Origin: Streptomyces coeruleorubidus
GTDB taxonomy: Bacteria; Actinomycetota; Actinomycetes; Streptomycetales; Streptomycetaceae
DNA length: 64,000 nt
Assembly (NCBI RefSeq): GCF_008705135.1
Contig: NZ_CP023694.1
Coordinates: forward strand, 1,488,001-1,552,000
Reading direction: 5' to 3'
Shown here: piece after piece, positions 59,984 through 64,000 of the stretch
How positions within the stretch are numbered: the first letter of the stretch is position 1
How the letters are laid out: each line of letters opens with the position of its first letter
Program-made: the position numbers and the translations under genes
Notes under the pieces: model-generated
The model's database searches: none
What the model saw: the letters and a program-made list of their open reading frames with translations, nothing else
What the model was told of the DNA's origin: nothing

Positions 59984-60208
59984 ATGGATACCGCGAAACT
60001 CGAACTCGCTGCCCAGCGCTACAGGGAGGCCGAGGCGGCACTTGATGCAGCCCGGGCGGATCTCCGCGCTGAAGCTGTTGCCGCCATGCGCCAGGATCCC
60101 AAGCGCGGCGATCAGGCCGAAGTCGCCCGCATCACCGGATGGACGCGCGAGCAGATCCGGTTGCTCATGAAAGCGGCGGAGCGAGAGTCGGACAATCCGA
60201 CCAAATGA
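59984..60208 (+). CDS. Small HTH-like protein
   Basis: 74 residues (ATG at 59972 would add 4). MDTAKLELAAQRYREAEAALDAARADLRAEAVAAMRQDPKRGDQAEVARITGWTREQIRLLMKAAERE; the C-terminal QAEVARITGWTREQIRLLMK is helix-turn-helix-like. Candidate regulator acting at the adjacent GACTTGGC sites. No clear SD. Confidence 0.7.
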   Translation: MDTAKLELAAQRYREAEAALDAARADLRAEAVAAMRQDPKRGDQAEVARITGWTREQIRLLMKAAERESDNPTK

Positions 60209-60295
60209 TGCCCGCGATATGGCATGTTATCGAGAGCCGGGTAGGGCAACCCTGCCCGCCGACCGGCGACTTGACGGCGCCGCTACCTTCGGATC

Positions 60296-60574
60296 ATGAC
60301 CACGTACAAGGGCGATGCCACCCTCCTCGTCGAGGACGGCCGCAAGTTCGACGCTGAAGCAGACCTCACAAAGGACTCGTCCGGGAGCTGGCGCGGCACC
60401 CTCACATTCCGCGACACGACACTGTTCCGAGCCCTGCTGAACATCAGCGACGGCCACCTCCTCATCGGCGGGAAGACGGGGGAGTTCATCCGGCCGGACA
60501 CCTCCGACTGGACCGCCAACCCCGCCGGCCCGCGAGTTATGCGCATCCTGGGCAGCGGCGAGGCTCCGTTCTGA
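60296..60574 (+). CDS. Small beta-sheet protein, function unknown
   Basis: 92 residues, MTTYKGDATLLVEDGRKFDAEADLTKDSSGSWRGTLTFRDTTLFRALLNISDGHLLIGGKTGEFIRPDTSDWTANPAGPRVMRILGSGEAPF. Regular strand pattern, a type common in Streptomyces mobile elements. Ends just before a strong hairpin. Confidence 0.75.
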   Translation: MTTYKGDATLLVEDGRKFDAEADLTKDSSGSWRGTLTFRDTTLFRALLNISDGHLLIGGKTGEFIRPDTSDWTANPAGPRVMRILGSGEAPF

Positions 60575-60582
60575 CACGACGA

Positions 60583-60624
60583 AGCGCCCCCACTCCCCCG
60601 CCGTAGCGGGAGGGTGGGGGCGTC
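60583..60624. terminator. Strong bidirectional hairpin terminator
   Basis: GCGCCCCCAC and CCCCCGC pair with GCGGGAG and GGTGGGGGCG. It lies between convergent genes ending at 60574 and 60627. Confidence 0.75.
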
Positions 60625-60626
60625 TG

Positions 60627-60788
60627 TCACGCGGGCTCATCGTCGACTGGCGGCCAGTCGGGTTCGAGGAACGGGTTCGTGGCCGGCGCGGGCACGGGCG
60701 GCGGTTCCTCCCGGCCGAGGCGGACCAGTGAGCCCACATCGGCGGCAGTGTCGTCGCGGCGCGGCCGGAGAGGAATCGGATCAGGCAT
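60627..60788 (-). CDS. Small proline-rich protein
   Basis: 53 residues, MPDPIPLRPRRDDTAADVGSLVRLGREEPPPVPAPATNPFLEPDWPPVDDEPA. Disordered. Last gene of the lysis-side operon before the terminator. Function unknown. Confidence 0.55.
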   Translation of the reverse strand: MPDPIPLRPRRDDTAADVGSLVRLGREEPPPVPAPATNPFLEPDWPPVDDEPA

Positions 60789-60793
60789 CGGCC

Positions 60794-61120
60794 TCACACT
60801 CCAGTTCGGTTGCGGCTCTCCCGCTGGGCTTGCAGCAGGATGCGGATGCGCTGCGCGATGAGCGCGCTGATCGCCAGAGCCAGCGCGGTGCGCACGCCGC
60901 GCATGACGACGGCGAAACAGCCGTCCGGCCACAGGGTGACGAGGACGGTGTACAGGAACAGCAGCCCGATCGCGGCCGGCAGACCCATCAGATTGCGGCC
61001 GGTCCCGGACCGCCACCACGTCGTCTTCACGTGGTAGATGACGACGAATGCGGCGCAGACCAGCGTGGCCAGCGCCGACGCGATCATGTTGACCCACATG
61101 TCGACGCCCATCTCTCTCAC
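60794..61120 (-). CDS. Small membrane protein (holin-like)
   Basis: 108 residues, GTG with GAGGAG 7 bp ahead. About three TMs: MIASALATLVCAAFVVIYHV, NLMGLPAAIGLLFLYTVLVTLW and AVVMRGVRTALALAISALIAQ, and a basic C-terminus (QRIRILLQAQRESRNR). Placed with other membrane genes after the endolysin; a holin or accessory lysis protein. Confidence 0.7.
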   Translation of the reverse strand: MREMGVDMWVNMIASALATLVCAAFVVIYHVKTTWWRSGTGRNLMGLPAAIGLLFLYTVLVTLWPDGCFAVVMRGVRTALALAISALIAQRIRILLQAQRESRNRTGV

Positions 61121-61329
61121 TACGGTGCTCCTCTGAACGCGGCCTCGATCCGCTCACGGAAGTGGTTCTCCTCGCGGGCGCGGCGGAGCTTGGCGGCGAC
61201 GGCTACGACGGTGGGCCGGCGGGCCTCGGCTGCCTCGCGTGCTTCGCGTGTCCGTTCCAGGGCGGCTTCGGAGTCGGTGGGCTGGGTTCGTTCACCGCCG
61301 TGTACGAGGCGCCGGATCCATCCGAGCAT
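61120..61329 (-). CDS. Small charged helical protein
   Basis: 69 residues, MLGWIRRLVHGGERTQPTDSEAALERTREAREAAEARRPTVVAVAAKLRRAREENHFRERIEAAFRGAP. GGAGGAGGTGA gives a strong SD. Amphipathic N-terminus then charged helix. Overlaps the previous gene by 38 bp and the next by 1 bp. Confidence 0.65.
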   Translation of the reverse strand: MLGWIRRLVHGGERTQPTDSEAALERTREAREAAEARRPTVVAVAAKLRRAREENHFRERIEAAFRGAP

Positions 61330-61612
61330 CGGCTGTCACCTCCTCCTCGTCCGCCTGCCCCGGGCGGGGCAGCGCGGTGAGGATGTGGCCGCCCAACTTT
61401 GCGAGCTCCAGGAGCTCTTCGACCTGCTCGTGCTCGACCTTGCGGGCCGACTCCGATTCGAGGAACGCCTGCCGCCAGTTGTCTCTGTCGGCGAGGGCGT
61501 CTTCGTGGGTGCGTCTGGGGATGAGGCGGCCGGTCAGGATGAGCAGGACGACGACGACGAGGAGCGTGACGGCTCCGGCGTCGCCCGGGTTGACGCCGAA
61601 GACCTCGCTCAC
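61292..61612 (-). CDS. Membrane-anchored coiled-coil phage protein
   Basis: 106 residues from GTG. One TM (GAVTLLVVVVLLILTGRLIP) followed by a coiled coil (HEDALADRDNWRQAFLESESARKVEHEQVEELLELAKLGGHILTAL). Such single-TM coiled-coil proteins follow endolysin genes in actinophages and may be spanin-like or holin partners. Confidence 0.7.
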   Translation of the reverse strand: MSEVFGVNPGDAGAVTLLVVVVLLILTGRLIPRRTHEDALADRDNWRQAFLESESARKVEHEQVEELLELAKLGGHILTALPRPGQADEEEVTADARMDPAPRTRR

Positions 61613-61645
61613 TGCGTCCTCCCCTGCGGTAAGTGGTGCACTCGG

Positions 61646-61999
61646 TCAGACGCGCGGCGGTGTGGCGGGCGCGCTCGGGCTGGCGGGGGCGACCTGGCCG
61701 CGGGTAAGGAGTCCGAGCCCGGCGAGGACGATGGCGTTCAGCGCGCCGATCTTCTCCGGCCCGAGCTCCAGCCCGTAGGCGGCGAGGAGCGCGGCGACCG
61801 CGGCGACGAGGCCGGTGAACGCGCTGGGCGCGATGGGCCTGGTGACGGCGGCGGTGGCTGCGGCGAACACCGCGCTGATGACGGCGACGATCGCGCCGGC
61901 CTGCTCAGCGTCCAGGCCGAACTGGAAGGTGACCAGCAGTGACAGGGCGGCGCTGATCGTGGCGATGACGAGCGCCGGTTCGCGTCCGAAGATTCTCAT
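61646..61999 (-). CDS. Holin candidate
   Basis: 117 residues, AGGAAGCAGAG before ATG. Three TM segments (ALVIATISAALSLLVTFQF, AIVAVISAVFAAATAAVT, AFTGLVAAVAALLAAYGL) and a soluble tail. Start overlaps the upstream stop (ATGA). Best holin candidate by size and position two genes after the endolysin. Confidence 0.7.
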   Translation of the reverse strand: MRIFGREPALVIATISAALSLLVTFQFGLDAEQAGAIVAVISAVFAAATAAVTRPIAPSAFTGLVAAVAALLAAYGLELGPEKIGALNAIVLAGLGLLTRGQVAPASPSAPATPPRV

Positions 62000-62184
62000 T
62001 TCTCTGCTTCCTGTTCGGCGCGGCTCGCTTTGGCCGCGGAAAGGTGCCCGACGAAGTTGGCGTACAGACTCATGAAGGCCACCCAGAGAACGCTGTTGGG
62101 CCACCAGATCAGGGTGGGGATGAGCAGCAGCGCCCACACGGCGGCCATGCAGTAGTGCAGGATCGCGGTGCGGCGGGGACTCAT
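61996..62184 (-). CDS. Small two-TM phage protein
   Basis: 62 residues, MSPRRTAILHYCMAAVWALLLIPTLIWWPNSVLWVAFMSLYANFVGHLSAAKASRAEQEAEK. Two TMs. ATGA overlaps on both sides couple it to the endolysin and the holin candidate. Could itself be the holin or antiholin. Confidence 0.75.
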   Translation of the reverse strand: MSPRRTAILHYCMAAVWALLLIPTLIWWPNSVLWVAFMSLYANFVGHLSAAKASRAEQEAEK

Positions 62185-63119
62185 GCCGTGACCTCGAAGC
62201 CGTACTTGTCGCCGAGACGCTCCAGCGATACGCGGCCGGGGATGCCGTCGGCATCGGCGCCGCGGTAGCCGAGCTTCTCCTGCCACTTGGCGTATGCGGC
62301 GATGGTGGTCGTGCCGAAGTGGCCGTCGCTGTACCGCTTGTTGAGCAGGCCCGCGTCGACGAGGGCGGCCTCGACGGTGCGGACGCCGCTGTAGGTGACG
62401 GGCGTGCCGCGCCGGGCCGGGTTGGACTTGGCGGCGGCGACCAGCTTCGACAGGTCGACGACCGGCTTGACCGGCTTCGGTAGCGGCTTCGGCGTGGGCG
62501 GCTTCGGGGTGCTGGGGGTCGCGCCGGCGAGCCGGGCGGCGACGCGCTCCAGGATGTCGTCCCAGTCCATCCCGGGCCCGCGCGGGTCGACCTTGCCGGG
62601 CTGCCAGTCGAGATGCCGGATCGCCGAGCGGGCCGACCAGTCGTGCTGTCGGCAGATCGCGGTGATGACGCGGACGATCGCCTCGACCTGCTCGGGCGGC
62701 CAGGGGTCGCGGCCGTCGCCCATGTTCTCGCACTCGAAGCCGTAGAAGTGCCGATTGCCGTCCGTGGTGGCCTCGTTGTCGGCGGGCGGCTGGCGCTCGG
62801 CGATGACCGCGGAGAGGACGTCGGGGTCCCCCAGTCCGGCGTGGTTGGCGCGGCCGTAGCCGACGAGGTGCACCTTGCCGTCCTTGGTGATGACGCCGTG
62901 GCACAGCGGGCCGGGCAGCGAGCTGTGCCCCTTGCGGCAGAGCTCGACGGTAGTGGCGGCCCCGCGGGTGACGGTGTGGTGGATCATCACCCCGTTGACC
63001 GGGCCCCACGGCCCCTTGCTGTTGCGGTTGTGGACAGTCCAGTTGCCGACCTCCACCACGTAGACGCCCTCGTCGCGCAGGCAGTCCAGGAAGGTGGCGG
63101 GAGACATGGGTGTGGCCAT
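62181..63119 (-). CDS. Endolysin: N-acetylmuramoyl-L-alanine amidase with peptidoglycan-binding domain
   Basis: 312 residues, GGAGG SD. Amidase_2 domain (about 40-190) with zinc ligands in GVMIHHTVT and IRHLDWQPGKVDPRGPGMDWD, and ECENMGDGRDPWPPEQ. A Pro/Lys linker (TPSTPKPPTPKPLPKPVKP, about 200-220) leads to a C-terminal peptidoglycan-binding domain (NPARRGTPVTYSGVRTVEAALVDAGLLNKRYSDGHFGTTTIAAYAKWQEKLGYRGADADGIPG). Releases phage by cutting the stem-peptide link. Confidence 0.93.
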   Translation of the reverse strand: MATPMSPATFLDCLRDEGVYVVEVGNWTVHNRNSKGPWGPVNGVMIHHTVTRGAATTVELCRKGHSSLPGPLCHGVITKDGKVHLVGYGRANHAGLGDPDVLSAVIAERQPPADNEATTDGNRHFYGFECENMGDGRDPWPPEQVEAIVRVITAICRQHDWSARSAIRHLDWQPGKVDPRGPGMDWDDILERVAARLAGATPSTPKPPTPKPLPKPVKPVVDLSKLVAAAKSNPARRGTPVTYSGVRTVEAALVDAGLLNKRYSDGHFGTTTIAAYAKWQEKLGYRGADADGIPGRVSLERLGDKYGFEVTA

Positions 63120-63134
63120 GAGGCCTCCAGGCGT

Positions 63135-63156
63135 GAAAGGCCCCGAGGCCGGGGCG
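63135..63156 (-). terminator. Hairpin between tail gene and endolysin
   Basis: On the minus strand GCCCCG and CGGGGC arms around a short loop, followed by CTTTC. Weak terminator or mRNA-stabilising stem. Confidence 0.45.
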
Positions 63157-63166
63157 CGGGGCGGGG

Positions 63167-63778
63167 TTAGAGGCTGACGGTGACGCCGTTGAAGCCGATC
63201 CACGGGGGTTTGACGCTGCTGCTGAACCCGAAGACCTCGAGGTAGCCGTCCGTGCGGACGTCGAGCTTGAGGGCGATGCGGTCGCTGCTGACGTCGGAGC
63301 AGGGGATGAGGACGGTCCGCAGTGTGGATGGGCGTGCCGCGGACGGCAGGGCGGTGTTGTTGACGACGTAGTTGCTCGGAGGTGACGACGGGTACGACGA
63401 CCGGCCGAGCGCGCCCCGGAATTGCAGGCTCTCCTCGCCGCTGATGTTGAGGATCCTGTACTGCAGGGTCCCGTTGCTGTTGCCGTTCTGCGTCCAAGGG
63501 CTCTCGGGCGTGATCGTCTTCCATGTGGACTGGCCCACGGACACGGCGACCCAGGTGGTGCCGTCGTAGAGGTCGAGCCGGTTGACGTCGTTCAGCCACG
63601 TCAGCATGCCCTCGACGGGCGCGGTGAGGGTGGCGCCGCGGGCGGAGGCGGACGCGAAGCGCATGATCGAGCGCGGGGCGATGGCGTTGGCGATGTCCTT
63701 GGCGAGCTTGTTCGCGTCGGGGGCGTCGGTGAGGGAGGCGATGTTGATGCCTTGCCCGTAGTCGTCCGGTGTGGGCAC
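63167..63778 (-). CDS. Phage minor tail / fibre-type structural protein
   Basis: 203 residues from GTG. MPTPDDYGQGINIASLTDAPDANKLAKDIANAIAPRSIMRFASASARGATLTAPVEGMLTWLNDVNRLDLYDGTTWVAVS is a typical actinophage tail-fibre start. A beta-rich C-terminal domain follows, ending WIGFNGVTVSL, similar in pattern to the end of the gene upstream. Confidence 0.75.
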   Translation of the reverse strand: MPTPDDYGQGINIASLTDAPDANKLAKDIANAIAPRSIMRFASASARGATLTAPVEGMLTWLNDVNRLDLYDGTTWVAVSVGQSTWKTITPESPWTQNGNSNGTLQYRILNISGEESLQFRGALGRSSYPSSPPSNYVVNNTALPSAARPSTLRTVLIPCSDVSSDRIALKLDVRTDGYLEVFGFSSSVKPPWIGFNGVTVSL

Positions 63779-63789
63779 GCGCCCCTCCT

Positions 63790-64000
63790 AGATGGTGTAG
63801 CTAAGGCCGTCGAGGGACACCCACGTCGGCAGGTTCGTGGACTGGAAGGTGCGCAGCGCCCCGGCCGCAGTGATTTCCAGGCGGCAGACGGCGGGCATCG
63901 CCCCGGCGTCGCGGGCGACCGCCCACGCCACGGCGACGCCGGGGCGGATGGCGGTCGGGATGGTGGCGAGGGTGTCGCCGTCGGCGATGGTTCCGGAGGT
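63790..64000 (-). CDS. Phage structural protein, C-terminal part only
   Basis: The last 69 codons are inside the window: ...IADGDTLATIPTAIRPGVAVAWAVARDAGAMPAVCRLEITAAGALRTFQSTNLPTWVSLDGLSYTI. The ending W(V/I)xxxG resembles that of the next gene, so both may be beta-rich tail proteins. Its start lies outside the window. Confidence 0.65.

Overview
The window is high-GC actinobacterial DNA and looks like a Streptomyces chromosome. GTG and TTG starts are common, start/stop codons overlap (ATGA, GTGA), a Streptomyces-type interspersed repeat (core GCGCGGGGAACTGCGCGAC) occurs three times, and the gene set (purB-mug, sbcDC, an ECF41 sigma factor, xfp, a zinc-finger/ricin-lectin protein) is typical of the genus. 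About 46 kb of chromosome (roughly 8.95-54.95 kb) lies between two phage-like segments, both of which run off the window.

Left phage-like segment (1-8.9 kb). A tail tape-measure gene with a C-terminal lysozyme-like domain (+ strand) ends at 3243. A 1.7 kb non-coding array follows directly where the next tail gene would be expected. After it comes a minus-strand operon of small overlapping genes (8656 down to 5079: DUF6907-like, HNH nuclease and unknowns). The array (3285-4991) is the outstanding feature. It is built of at least ten modules. Each module repeats its own 5-7 bp word about every 11 bp, in one orientation in the left half and the opposite orientation in the right half. In the best modules each half is interrupted by a shared core, GACCTGCGGT, and a second shared box (CATACCGGGGCAAA-like) lies near module ends. 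The word changes from module to module while the spacing (11/12, 21 across the core, 12/11) is kept. Outlying cores occur at 5764, 6699 and 8889, the last only about 60 bp upstream of purB. I do not recognise this architecture.

Central chromosome. purB and mug; a bacitracin-type ABC exporter with a divergent two-component system; ROK and GntR/UTRA regulators; an ECF41 sigma factor divergent from an alpha/beta hydrolase; an SRPBCC-like protein; a MocR regulator; a Tat-exported PhoD-type phosphatase; an ACT-GNAT protein; a Cys/Met-metabolism PLP enzyme with an AsnC regulator; a DUF885 protein; an SDR; an Imm21-like protein; a rhodanese with an AsnC regulator; sbcC/sbcD; yigZ-like; a sixA-like phosphatase overlapping a CysRS-like protein without catalytic motifs; a corrinoid-type ABC importer behind a cobalamin riboswitch; a CoA-binding protein; an APC permease; pobA-like; an ArsR/CDF metal efflux pair; a YbaK-like deacylase; an XRE-cupin regulator divergent from an EamA exporter; two left-handed beta-helix proteins; a DedA protein; phosphoketolase; a GH3 C-terminal remnant; the zinc-finger/lectin membrane protein; and an orphan small peptide gene at the border.

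Right phage-like segment (55.0-64 kb). Small regulatory genes with palindromic operators and an XRE regulator; a GntR regulator; several small zinc-motif proteins; a tyrosine recombinase (58249-59265, minus); then, read on the minus strand from the window edge, tail or fibre proteins, an amidase endolysin, and a run of overlapping small membrane proteins (holin candidates). The left segment has a tape measure but nothing distal to it. The right segment has distal tail, lysis and integrase genes. They may be two prophages or parts of one rearranged prophage; the window alone cannot decide.
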